A stretch of 32,780 bases of DNA. It comes from JAAYHC01 sp964483175 (lineage in GTDB: Bacteria > Bacillota > UBA5301). The translations under genes were made by a program, and so were the position numbers. Of the stretch, positions 1 to 7,488 are shown piece by piece; the stretch's first letter is position 1, and the number at the start of each line of letters is the position of its first letter. The stretch is from positions 1 to 32,780 of the forward strand of contig CAZAAT010000022.1 of the NCBI GenBank assembly GCA_964483175.1. Direction: 5' to 3'. The notes under the pieces are model-generated. The model worked only from the letters and a program-made list of their open reading frames with translations. It made no database searches and had not been told where the DNA came from.

Positions 1-235
1 CCAGGACATCCTTGTCCGTCGCCCCGCTCTCTTCGCCAAAAAAGAAATCATCTGGAAATTCGCGCTGTAAGATCTGGCGGATGATCTCCTCGGATCCCCG
101 GTCGGCATTGGTCACCCAGTCACGATCACCCTTTAGCTCCACAGCTATTTCTCGCTTAGTCCGGATCAAAAACTCTCCGGCCTCTTTGGCAGCCCGCTGG
201 GCAACTTGTAACCGTTTGGCGACCAACTCATTCAT
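1..235 (-). CDS. Inositol monophosphatase family protein, N-terminal part (cut by left window edge)
   Basis: The 78 visible codons read as the start of an inositol-monophosphatase-superfamily enzyme (SuhB/IMPase/CysQ type), Mg-dependent hydrolysis of a small sugar or inositol phosphate. Seen: an N-terminal helix (MNELVAKRLQVAQ), the family signature DWVTNADRGSEEII, and FPDDFFFGEESG, whose GEE carries the first metal-ligand glutamate. The catalytic DPLDGT motif lies beyond the edge. The ATG overlaps the TGA of the upstream permease by one base (TGATG) and has a GGAGG about 8 nt upstream, so the two are probably translationally coupled. Placed last in a sugar-uptake operon, it may dephosphorylate a pathway intermediate; this is inference. 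Confidence 0.85.
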   Translation of the reverse strand, partial: MNELVAKRLQVAQRAAKEAGEFLIRTKREIAVELKGDRDWVTNADRGSEEIIRQILQREFPDDFFFGEESGATDKDVL

Positions 236-1140
236 CAGGCAACCTCCTCGTCAGTCCGCATGAATTTAAACAGCACGAGCACCATTAAGAGAACAATGAC
301 CAATAAGACCCAACTGATCGCCGAAGCCTGCGCGAGATCCAGACCCATGAATGTCTTTTTATAGATGAAGTAGCTCAAGACATCGGTGCTCACGCCCGGG
401 CCGCCCTTGGTCATTACGTAGACCAAATCATAGGTTCTAAAGGCCATGATCGTCCGGATCAACAAAGCGGTGGCAATCACCGGCCGCATCAAGGGGATGG
501 TGATCTTAAACAAAATCTGCACTGAGTTAGCGCCGTCAATCTTCGCCGCTTGAAACGGCTCATTGGGCAGCGAAACCAGACCGGCTAACAAGACCAGAAT
601 CATAAAGGAAACCTGATGCCAGATATCGACGAAGACAATAGTCCAGATTGCTCCGCTGGTCGTCCCCAACCAGTTAACCGGGGGGATCCCCACCAATGAG
701 AGCACCCAGTTAATCACGCCCAACTCCGGGTGGAGCAGCATCTTCCAGATCAAGCCCACCGCAACCGGGGACATGACCATCGGAATGGTGAGAATCGCAT
801 AATAGATGCCTTTAAATTTGATTTCCCTGTTCAAAAGCAGCGCTATCGCAAACCCGATAACAAATTCAAAGCTGACGACAATCACGACAAATTTGAGCGT
901 AACCAGGAGCGAGTTCCAAAAGTATTGGTCCTCAAAGGCCATCCGGAAATTTTCCCAGCCCCGGAACTCGGAAATTATCGGCCGCAAAAAACTATAGTCT
1001 GAAAAACTGATGATCAGTGAGTATACCAGTGGTATTAAGACGACAGCAAGTAGACACAGAAGTGTTGGTGTGATGAATACTGCCCCTGTCAATTTCTCTT
1101 GTTTCCGCAAGTTCCAGCGGGAAAATTTGCGCATTTTCAT
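235..1140 (-). CDS. Sugar ABC transporter permease, MalF/UgpA type
   Basis: Inner-membrane permease of a carbohydrate (CUT1) ABC importer, 301 residues, the usual size for this family without the extra MalF loop. A basic N-terminus precedes six predicted membrane segments. The cytoplasmic EAA loop that contacts the ATPase is clear about two thirds in (EPFQAAKIDGANSVQILFKI, followed by a PLMRP turn). The ATG at 1140 is chosen because AGGAG lies 11 nt upstream; a GTG at 1149 would sit only 2 nt from it. It follows the binding-protein gene after a GC-rich hairpin and overlaps the phosphatase gene by 1 nt. Its partner permease is at 2564-3394. No ATPase gene of this system is in the window, so a shared MsmX-like ATPase elsewhere is likely. 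Confidence 0.93.
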   Translation of the reverse strand: MKMRKFSRWNLRKQEKLTGAVFITPTLLCLLAVVLIPLVYSLIISFSDYSFLRPIISEFRGWENFRMAFEDQYFWNSLLVTLKFVVIVVSFEFVIGFAIALLLNREIKFKGIYYAILTIPMVMSPVAVGLIWKMLLHPELGVINWVLSLVGIPPVNWLGTTSGAIWTIVFVDIWHQVSFMILVLLAGLVSLPNEPFQAAKIDGANSVQILFKITIPLMRPVIATALLIRTIMAFRTYDLVYVMTKGGPGVSTDVLSYFIYKKTFMGLDLAQASAISWVLLVIVLLMVLVLFKFMRTDEEVA

Positions 1141-1168
1141 ACCTTTCACTACTCCTGGTTAATTTTGC

Positions 1169-1192
1169 GGCCGGGGCGGTTTGGCCCCGGCC
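1169..1192 (-). promoter_or_regulatory. GC-rich intercistronic hairpin after binding-protein gene
   Basis: A perfect 8-bp inverted repeat (GGCCGGGG / CCCCGGCC, 8-nt loop) lies between the binding-protein stop and the permease start. No T-run follows it on the minus strand, so it is not a typical intrinsic terminator. Hairpins at this place often shield the 3' end of the binding-protein mRNA and raise its level over the permease; that role is inferred here. Confidence 0.55.
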
Positions 1193-1205
1193 AAACTAAA
1201 TTCGA

Positions 1206-2483
1206 CTATTTCTGCAATCCAGCGCTTCTTGCAAGTTGATTAAGAGCTCTGGCTGCCTCATCTAGTGCAGCTTTGACGGTCTTCTGGCCGGTTGCCGCCA
1301 GAGACAACTCCCGACCCAAGACTTCGATCATCTGGGTTGAGTAAGTAAATTCTGGAACAGGCTTAGCGTCGGCAGCGATCTTCTCTACCTCAGGATACCA
1401 CGGCCAGTTCGTAACGACCTGCGCATCCCGGAAAGCATCGTATCGTGTCGGCGCACCGCCCAATACAGCACGCTTAATGGCGATCTCTTTGGATTCAACC
1501 CACTTGATGAACTCCCAAACCTCTTCTTTATACTGGGAGTTGTGCGCGATCGCCCAACCCCAACCACCGTTAAGTCCTTTACCGCCCGGCATTGTGGTCA
1601 AGGCAACCTTGCCAGCGACAACAGAGTTGGCCGGATCATTTAATTGCGGCAACATCCAGTGATAGGAGATCATCGAGAAGGCTCTGCCCTGAGACATTAC
1701 CCGGTAAGCATCATCCAAGTTGTAAGAAAGAGCACCAGCCGGGGCACCATTTTTTACATTGCGGATGTAGAGTTCGGTCGCTTCGATAGCTTTGGGGCTA
1801 TTTACGACGGCACGCCAGTTTTCATCATAATAGGCACCGCCGTTGCTAAAGAGATAGTTTGACCATTCCATTACGATGGGGTCTCCGCGGCCTGCCTGCA
1901 TAGCCGACCCTGATACACCGGCGTTTTTCTGCATGAACTCGCAGAGAACTACGTACTCTTCAACAGTCTTCGGAAGCTCCATCTTCCGTCCATAAGTTGC
2001 TTCGAACTTTCTCTGTAGGTTTGGATCTTCCATCAGATCTGTCCGGTAAATCAAGCCCATGGCGTAGTTATACTGCGGGATCATGTATAACTTGCCCTCA
2101 TAGTAACCAACCATGTCTAACATCGACGGCAAATACGATGAAAGGTCAAAGTTGTCTCTTTGTACATACTTGTCCAATGGTTCAATCCAACCGGCTGCTG
2201 GGAACTCACCGCCCCAGTAGTTGTCAACCTGAACGATATCATACTGTGATCTCGGACTTAAAAACTGGGTAACCAATTTCGCATGCATGTCGCCGTACTG
2301 AACGATTTCAAACTGTACCTTGATCCCGGTTGCCTTTTCAAACTCCGGTAACAGTTGTTCAATAATGCGGGTCTCCGGCACATCCTCCATGAGCGCCCTC
2401 AAAGTAACGTTGGCACCTAGAGCCGTCGGAGTCAGTAACAGCACGAGCACTAGCACTACAGACCATCTTACTAGTCTTTTCAT
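1206..2483 (-). CDS. Extracellular sugar-binding protein of ABC importer (family 1, MalE-like)
   Basis: Solute-binding protein of the CUT1 carbohydrate importer, 425 residues. It begins with a basic stretch (MKRLVRW), a hydrophobic core and a probable cleavage site after TALG, with no lipobox cysteine, so the mature protein should be soluble. The mature part opens with a beta-strand, then EQLLPEFEKATGIKVQFE, the hallmark of COG1653 binding proteins, followed by YDIVQVDNYW and a late GGWGWAIAHNS segment. The ATG at 2483 is preferred over a GTG at 2492 because GGAG sits 8 nt upstream. The gene lies between the two permease genes, an unusual but known order. The ligand cannot be read from sequence. 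Confidence 0.92.
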   Translation of the reverse strand: MKRLVRWSVVLVLVLLLTPTALGANVTLRALMEDVPETRIIEQLLPEFEKATGIKVQFEIVQYGDMHAKLVTQFLSPRSQYDIVQVDNYWGGEFPAAGWIEPLDKYVQRDNFDLSSYLPSMLDMVGYYEGKLYMIPQYNYAMGLIYRTDLMEDPNLQRKFEATYGRKMELPKTVEEYVVLCEFMQKNAGVSGSAMQAGRGDPIVMEWSNYLFSNGGAYYDENWRAVVNSPKAIEATELYIRNVKNGAPAGALSYNLDDAYRVMSQGRAFSMISYHWMLPQLNDPANSVVAGKVALTTMPGGKGLNGGWGWAIAHNSQYKEEVWEFIKWVESKEIAIKRAVLGGAPTRYDAFRDAQVVTNWPWYPEVEKIAADAKPVPEFTYSTQMIEVLGRELSLAATGQKTVKAALDEAARALNQLARSAGLQK

Positions 2484-2563
2484 CCTTTTCACTCCAATCG
2501 TGGTTTTTGGCTAGTTAACAACCAAGGAATCAGAAACTCTCCCCTCCCACCCCCTAGTGAAGA

Positions 2564-3394
2564 TTATTTTACGGCTCCAAAAGTAAGCCCGCGAACTAGG
2601 TATTTTTGAACGGAGAAGGACACAAAGACCATCGGCAAGATTGCGATGATTGTGGCAGCGGAGAGCTTGCCGATTAAGATCCCGCGGTGGGTTTGCATCG
2701 CCGCTAACGCCACTGGTACGGTACTCGTGTTCGCCCCCGTCAAAATTAGCGCAAACAAAAATTCGTTCCAGGCCAGGATAAAGCTGAGCACGGCTGCCGA
2801 CATGATGCCCGGCGCCGCAATCGGAAAGATAATGCGGAAAAACGCCCCGATCGGAGTAGACCCATCAATTAACGCCGCCTCTTCCAATGACCGGGGGATG
2901 CTGGCGAAAAAGCCCATCAACATCCAAACCAGAAATGGCAAGTTAAAAGCGAGATAAGCCATGATCACCCCGCCGGTATTGTCAACCAAGCGCAACTTGG
3001 TGTACAAGGCAAAGAGCGGTAATACCAGCACGATGCCTGGCAGCATTTGCGTACTTAGAACGGCAAACTGCAACGGCTTGCCCCCGATCTTGTAGCGGTG
3101 AAACGCGTAACCGCCCAAGGCCGCAATCGGTATCGCTAACGCCGTTGAACCCAGTGATATCTTGAGACTGTGCACAAAATACTGGAGAAAATCATTGACC
3201 GTAAACAACTCAATGAAGTTCTTTAAGGTGGGTGTAAAGATTAATCTGGGCGGTAACTCGTAAGCGATGACATCTGTCGCCAGCGATGTCCGCAACACCC
3301 ATAAAATCGGCAACAAGATAATTAGCGAGAATATGGTCAGAAGAGCATGGGTTGCGATATTCGCCAACAGGTTCGTCTTTTTTTGGCTCTTCAC
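2564..3394 (-). CDS. Sugar ABC transporter permease, MalG/UgpE type
   Basis: Second inner-membrane subunit of the CUT1 importer, 276 residues, typical of MalG-type permeases. It has an N-terminal membrane anchor, the periplasmic motif LRTSLA typical of this family, and a C-terminal EAA loop (EEAALIDGSTPIGAFFRII then PIAAPG) that docks to the ATPase. It ends in a membrane helix and a VRGLTFGAVK tail, common in this family. A GTG start follows AGGGG by about 9 nt. It lies 26 nt after the dehydrogenase gene and about 80 nt before the binding-protein gene, in the same operon. Confidence 0.93.
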   Translation of the reverse strand: MKSQKKTNLLANIATHALLTIFSLIILLPILWVLRTSLATDVIAYELPPRLIFTPTLKNFIELFTVNDFLQYFVHSLKISLGSTALAIPIAALGGYAFHRYKIGGKPLQFAVLSTQMLPGIVLVLPLFALYTKLRLVDNTGGVIMAYLAFNLPFLVWMLMGFFASIPRSLEEAALIDGSTPIGAFFRIIFPIAAPGIMSAAVLSFILAWNEFLFALILTGANTSTVPVALAAMQTHRGILIGKLSAATIIAILPMVFVSFSVQKYLVRGLTFGAVK

Positions 3395-3420
3395 TTAAAA
3401 AACCCCTTACTATTAAATAC

Positions 3421-4203
3421 TTAGTGCATGCAGGCTCCGCCAGTGACGTTGATGGCTTGTCCGGTCATGAAATCGGCGCCAGATGAAGCCAAGAAGACCA
3501 CGACCTTGGCCACATCCTCCGGCAGACACAACCTGCCGAGAGGTGTCAGGTCAATATACTCCTGACGGACCTCCTCCGGACTCATCCCGCGCAACTCGCC
3601 TTCCCAAACAACCTCGCGATCCTGCATACTCGTTAGGACAAACCCTGGGCAGACAGCATTTACCGTAATCCCGTACTGAGCGACCTCTTTGGCCAGCGCC
3701 TGGGTAAACCCGATCACCGCAAACTTAGAAGCCGAATAATGAGCCAACAGCGCCGCACCCATCTTCGAAGCCATCGACGCGGTATTTACGATCTTGCCAC
3801 TTTTAGCTGCGATCATGTGGGGCAAGACCGCACGGCTCACCAGGAATGGACCTTTGGCATTGACATTCATGTTAAAATCCCAGTCTGCTTCGCTCATATC
3901 AACAACCTTGACCATGCTGGAGACGCCAGCATTGTTGCAGAGCACGTCAATCTTGCCATAAGCAGCAATAACCGCATCCACTACCTCTTTGATCTGGCCA
4001 GCATCTGTCACATCCATCTTAAAGGTCATCGGCTCTGTGCCACCGAGGCCCTTAATCTCAGCACTAAGCGCAGCCAGTCCATCCTCATTCAGATCGGTCG
4101 GGACAACCGTGGCGCCTGCCTCGACAAATCGCAAGGTGATTGCCCGCCCGATCCCGGTGGCTGCGCCTGTAATCAACACGACTTTATCTTTGAATTCTTG
4201 CAT
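3421..4203 (-). CDS. Short-chain dehydrogenase/reductase (polyol or sugar dehydrogenase type)
   Basis: Cytoplasmic NAD(P)-dependent oxidoreductase of the classical SDR family, 260 residues, full length. Seen in order: the dinucleotide motif TGAATGIG near residue 13, the acidic residue D38 in VPTDLN that usually favours NAD over NADP, NNAG near residue 90, the catalytic serine in NTAS, and the YSASK catalytic Tyr-Lys pair; the C-terminus ends MTGQAINVTGG. These features are shared by sorbitol, ribitol and gluconate dehydrogenases, so the substrate stays open. GGAGG stands 10 nt before the ATG. Placed between the FGGY kinase and the transporter genes, it probably oxidises the imported polyol or interconverts polyol and ketose before phosphorylation. 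Confidence 0.93.
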   Translation of the reverse strand: MQEFKDKVVLITGAATGIGRAITLRFVEAGATVVPTDLNEDGLAALSAEIKGLGGTEPMTFKMDVTDAGQIKEVVDAVIAAYGKIDVLCNNAGVSSMVKVVDMSEADWDFNMNVNAKGPFLVSRAVLPHMIAAKSGKIVNTASMASKMGAALLAHYSASKFAVIGFTQALAKEVAQYGITVNAVCPGFVLTSMQDREVVWEGELRGMSPEEVRQEYIDLTPLGRLCLPEDVAKVVVFLASSGADFMTGQAINVTGGACMH

Positions 4204-4225
4204 TGGTTAAGCACCTCCTACCAGG

Positions 4226-5755
4226 TTACCGGGTACTAATCTCATTTAATCGGTGGAAATCCTGGCGTAAACTCAGATACAAATTATGATAGATCTCAAA
4301 GTATTCTTGGTACTTCTGATGGTTGGCTAAGTCTGGCTCCATGAGTTCACGCTCGGTAATGTACCGGTCAATCTCCGACCACTCGGTAAAGGCACCGATC
4401 GCCATACCGGCAATAAAGGCAGCCCCCAACGATGAACCGGGGTGTTTGGTGATATACTCAACCGGCGAACCCACCGTATCGGTCACAATCTGGCGCCATA
4501 ATCTACTGCGTGAACCGCCGTTGGACATGAAGTAACGGGAGGGGGTTAGCCCCATTTCACGGAAAACGACGATGTGATGATAAAAGCCATACCCGACAGC
4601 CTCCAGCACCGAGCGATACAAGTGCTCAGCCCGGTGGTGCAGGGACAAGCCAAAGAAGACCCCCCTGGCCTTGGCATCCATAATCGGGGTCTTCTCCCCG
4701 ATAAAGTAGGGTAAGGTGATGATCCCATCGGAGCCAACCGGTATCTTGGCAGCCAGCTCATCTAGGTAGGCATAGTAGTTTTTCCCCTCACGGTCGTAGG
4801 CCTCAATTTGCTCGGCAAAAAAGGTCCGGGCAAACCACTTGACCAAGGAGCCCGAAGAAGCCATACAGCCGTTGAGCAGATATTGACCAGGCACCAGGTG
4901 GTAGTCTAAGAAGATCCGCTCATCGGTGACCAGCTTCTTAGTTCCGGTCAGGATATCACCGGCCCCGCCGAACTTGAGCAAGACATCCCCTTCATCCTTG
5001 ACCCCCGCCGAAAATGCTGAGGCCACGTGATCACCGGATCCTACGGCGACGATAACGTCAGCGTCAAATCCGAGCTCACTAGTCAGCTCCGGCAGGAGAT
5101 TGCCCAGCACTTCTCCTGGAGCATAAACCGGGGGAAGCCACTCCGGAGTAATTTTGGCGGCCTCCAAGACCCAGGGAATCCAAGTCTCCTCATGGACATC
5201 ATACATGCCGCTCTCCAAAGCCCAGTTGCGCTCCAGGCTGTACTGGCCGGTAAGCTTGTAGGTAATATAGTCATACGAACCCATCAGCAACCGGGCTTTG
5301 GCCATTACTTCCGGTTCATGCTTAAACAGCCACAGTAGTCGGGGTGGAATGTTCTGTTGGTTGATACTGCCTCCGGTTAAGCGGAAAAACTCTTCCTCAT
5401 CAAGCTCCGCCTTGAGCTCGGCAATTTCCTCATAGGTACGGGCGTCATTTTGCTGAATCGAGTTGCGAAGCGGTTTGCCCTCTTCATCTAAGATCACCAA
5501 GGCAGGCACCATTCCGCTCGACGAAATCGCTTTGACCCTACCCCCGAACAGATCTTGCTTAGCTGCCAACTCGGCCAGGACCGCTTTGGTATTCTCCCAC
5601 CAGATCTCGGGCTTCTCCTCCGCCCAGCCTACCTGTGGCGAGAGCAGATCATGAGCCTGTGAGGCCTCAGCCAAGATATGGCCATGCGTATCAATGAGGG
5701 TCCCCTTGACCGAAGTTGTGCCAATATCAATGCCAACTAATAAAGTTTCTCGCAC
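4226..5755 (-). CDS. FGGY-family carbohydrate kinase (xylulokinase-like), copy 1
   Basis: ATP-dependent sugar kinase of the FGGY family, 509 residues. The N-terminal ribonuclease-H-like domain starts with VGIDIGTTSVKG (phosphate loop 1) and VGWAEEKPEIWW. The middle has GSGDHVASA, where the aspartate is the expected catalytic base, and the C-terminal domain has the GEKTPIMDAKARGVFFGL signature and the adenosine motif SNGGSRSRLW. It is closest in feel to xylulokinase/COG1070, but FGGY specificity (xylulose, ribulose, erythritol, L-fuculose and others) cannot be decided by eye. The GTG at 5755 is preferred because GGAGG lies 10 nt upstream; an ATG at 5764 is almost on top of it. A paralogue lies at 7489-9003. 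Confidence 0.92.
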   Translation of the reverse strand: MRETLLVGIDIGTTSVKGTLIDTHGHILAEASQAHDLLSPQVGWAEEKPEIWWENTKAVLAELAAKQDLFGGRVKAISSSGMVPALVILDEEGKPLRNSIQQNDARTYEEIAELKAELDEEEFFRLTGGSINQQNIPPRLLWLFKHEPEVMAKARLLMGSYDYITYKLTGQYSLERNWALESGMYDVHEETWIPWVLEAAKITPEWLPPVYAPGEVLGNLLPELTSELGFDADVIVAVGSGDHVASAFSAGVKDEGDVLLKFGGAGDILTGTKKLVTDERIFLDYHLVPGQYLLNGCMASSGSLVKWFARTFFAEQIEAYDREGKNYYAYLDELAAKIPVGSDGIITLPYFIGEKTPIMDAKARGVFFGLSLHHRAEHLYRSVLEAVGYGFYHHIVVFREMGLTPSRYFMSNGGSRSRLWRQIVTDTVGSPVEYITKHPGSSLGAAFIAGMAIGAFTEWSEIDRYITERELMEPDLANHQKYQEYFEIYHNLYLSLRQDFHRLNEISTR

Positions 5756-5773
5756 CCCAACCATCCCTCCTAA

Positions 5774-6574
5774 TTAACCTCTGGCCGCGGCCATAAACCG
5801 CTTCACCCGCTCAGGATCGACGGGGTTCCAGGTGTTGCCATCTTTTTTCAGAGCCGTGCCGACGATACAGCCATCAGCAACAGTCAGAATCTGCTTGACA
5901 TTGTGCTCTTTAACTCCGGTATTGGCTACTACAGGAGTATCCGGTACAGCATTCTTGACTATCTCTAAATCATGTAAATCGCCGCTTTCACCCGTCATCG
6001 GCCCGGAGACACATAAGACATCGGCTAGTGAAGAAAAAACTACGCTTTTGGCAAGCTTGTCTAATTGCCGGGGTGATAAGGGCAGGGCAAACTCTGCATT
6101 GATGTTAAAGAGCAGCTTGATATTTGTGGCATCGATCCGTTTCCGGTAGCGGAAGGTCTCACCTACATTGGTGGTCCACAGACCCATATCGCTATCGTAG
6201 TTACCGGTGAAAATCTCTCGGACAAACCGGGCCCCCACCGCCTTGCCAAGAGCCAAGGCCTGTTGTGGTCCCCACAAAATATCTACACCAAACGGAATCT
6301 TAATTTGCGGCATCAGTTGTCCGATGACTCTAGCCATCGAAGCCACGGTCTCATATCCAGGAATCAGGGTGTATGGGCGGTCACCTTCGTTACAGAACAT
6401 AACGGCATCGACCCCACCCTCCTGCAAGGCCTCTAGATCTCGGCCCACAGACTCCAGGATCTTCTCCATCCCACCCTCATCGTCATACTGCGGAGAACCA
6501 GGATTGGCCGGAAAATGAACCATGGCAATGACGGGTTTCTCCACACCGATTAACTCTTTGAACAATTGACTCAT
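5774..6574 (-). CDS. BtpA/SgcQ family protein (TIM-barrel fold)
   Basis: 266-residue cytoplasmic protein of the BtpA family, recognised from the opening KPVIAMVHFPANPGSPQY, then GGVDAVMFCNEGDRPY and FGVDILWGP, and a C-terminal VANTGVKEHNVKQIL followed by DGCIVGTALKKDG, which resembles a phosphate-binding TIM-barrel end. The family is named for a cyanobacterial photosystem I biogenesis factor. In heterotrophs, members such as SgcQ sit in sugar-utilisation operons and their reaction is not established to my knowledge. Here it lies between the DeoR regulator and the FGGY kinase with short gaps and an AAGGAGGAG ribosome site. Its catalytic role in this pathway, possibly an aldolase- or isomerase-like step, is only inferred. 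Confidence 0.88.
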   Translation of the reverse strand: MSQLFKELIGVEKPVIAMVHFPANPGSPQYDDEGGMEKILESVGRDLEALQEGGVDAVMFCNEGDRPYTLIPGYETVASMARVIGQLMPQIKIPFGVDILWGPQQALALGKAVGARFVREIFTGNYDSDMGLWTTNVGETFRYRKRIDATNIKLLFNINAEFALPLSPRQLDKLAKSVVFSSLADVLCVSGPMTGESGDLHDLEIVKNAVPDTPVVANTGVKEHNVKQILTVADGCIVGTALKKDGNTWNPVDPERVKRFMAAARG

Positions 6575-6604
6575 GACCTAACTCCTCCTTCATGTTAGTG
6601 GTTA

Positions 6605-7369
6605 TTAAACTGTTTCAAATTTAATCTCTGCGCTGACTAATGCCATCTGGTGTTCTGCTGCTAAGCCTGAATCAGTAAAGATCGCGGTGAATCTCTCCAA
6701 AGGCGCCACTTGAGCCAGCGCCGTCTTGCCAAACTTCGTGTGATCAACAACCAAATATGCTTCACGGGCAGCAGCAATCATCAATTGCTTCAATGAAGCT
6801 TCAGCAAAGGTAGCATTGGTTACTCCTGCGATTAAATCAACCGCATCACCACCGATGAAGGCTTTATCGACATTAACAGAGCGGATCATGGTTTCCGCCG
6901 CCGAACCTTGCAAAACATTGAAACCAGGGCGCAAGATGCCGCCTGTCACAATTATCAGGGTCGTCGGGTCGTACTGAAACTCAGTTGCGATAAACAAATC
7001 GTTGGTGATAATCGTCAGGTTTTTGCGATTGGTTAGGGAACGTGCTACTTCAAGAGTGGTTGAACCGGAGTCCAAGATGATGGTCTCTCCGTCAGTGACT
7101 AGCGCTGCAGCAGCCTTGCCGATCCGCTGCTTTTCTTTGAGGCTGAGTGAACGTTTTTCCGGATAGAGCCGCTCGTAGGAGGTCCCGGTGCTCGGTAAAA
7201 CGGCCCCGCCATGCGTACGATTGACCAATCCCTTCGCAGCCAGGTTGTCCAAATCGCGTCTAATTGTACACCCAGATACCCCTGTCAAGGTAACCAGTTG
7301 ACCAACTGTAACGCTTCCCTGCTGTGAAATGGTCTCCACAATCAAAGACTTGCGCTCCGCCGGAAGCAT
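6605..7369 (-). CDS. DeoR-family transcriptional regulator
   Basis: Sugar-phosphate-responsive repressor of the DeoR family, 254 residues. An N-terminal helix-turn-helix domain (ERKSLIVETISQQG, then GCTIRRDLDNLAAKGLVNRTHGGA) is joined to the C-terminal sensor domain with ILDSGSTTLEVARSL, IITND and VDKAFIGGDAV, which in this family binds a phosphorylated sugar. The start at 7369 is fixed by GGGAGGGG 5-6 nt upstream; an upstream in-frame start at 7402 adds 11 unlikely residues. It is the first gene of the btpA-kinase-dehydrogenase-transporter block and follows the upstream FGGY kinase gene after a 119-nt gap that can hold a promoter, so it probably controls itself and the neighbouring genes. 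Confidence 0.92.
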   Translation of the reverse strand: MLPAERKSLIVETISQQGSVTVGQLVTLTGVSGCTIRRDLDNLAAKGLVNRTHGGAVLPSTGTSYERLYPEKRSLSLKEKQRIGKAAAALVTDGETIILDSGSTTLEVARSLTNRKNLTIITNDLFIATEFQYDPTTLIIVTGGILRPGFNVLQGSAAETMIRSVNVDKAFIGGDAVDLIAGVTNATFAEASLKQLMIAAAREAYLVVDHTKFGKTALAQVAPLERFTAIFTDSGLAAEHQMALVSAEIKFETV

Positions 7370-7393
7370 TGTGCCCCTCCCAAGTACTGAACA

Positions 7394-7429
7394 TTTATGC
7401 ACTAATATGACTGTTTATGATTATTTAGT
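7394..7429. promoter_or_regulatory. AT-rich leader with spaced repeats, possible DeoR operator
   Basis: In the gap before the DeoR gene, TTTATG occurs at 7394-7399 and again at 7414-7419, exactly 20 bp apart, with a related TTTAGT at 7424-7429. Repeats on one DNA face close to a DeoR-family gene are consistent with an autoregulatory operator. No convincing -35/-10 pair was found, so the assignment is weak. Confidence 0.3.
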
Positions 7430-7488
7430 TATTTCTTTCCGCCCACTTTTCCTGCCGCAGATCAGAAAAAATCAAATTTGGTTACTAT

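Noticed and set aside
730..1002. Plus-strand open frame opposite the MalF-type permease
   Set aside because: Low-complexity charged translation without a ribosome site, lying fully inside a clear gene on the other strand.
3739..4239. Plus-strand open frame of about 166 codons opposite the short-chain dehydrogenase
   Set aside because: Antisense shadow of a well-supported SDR gene; no ribosome site and no recognisable domain.
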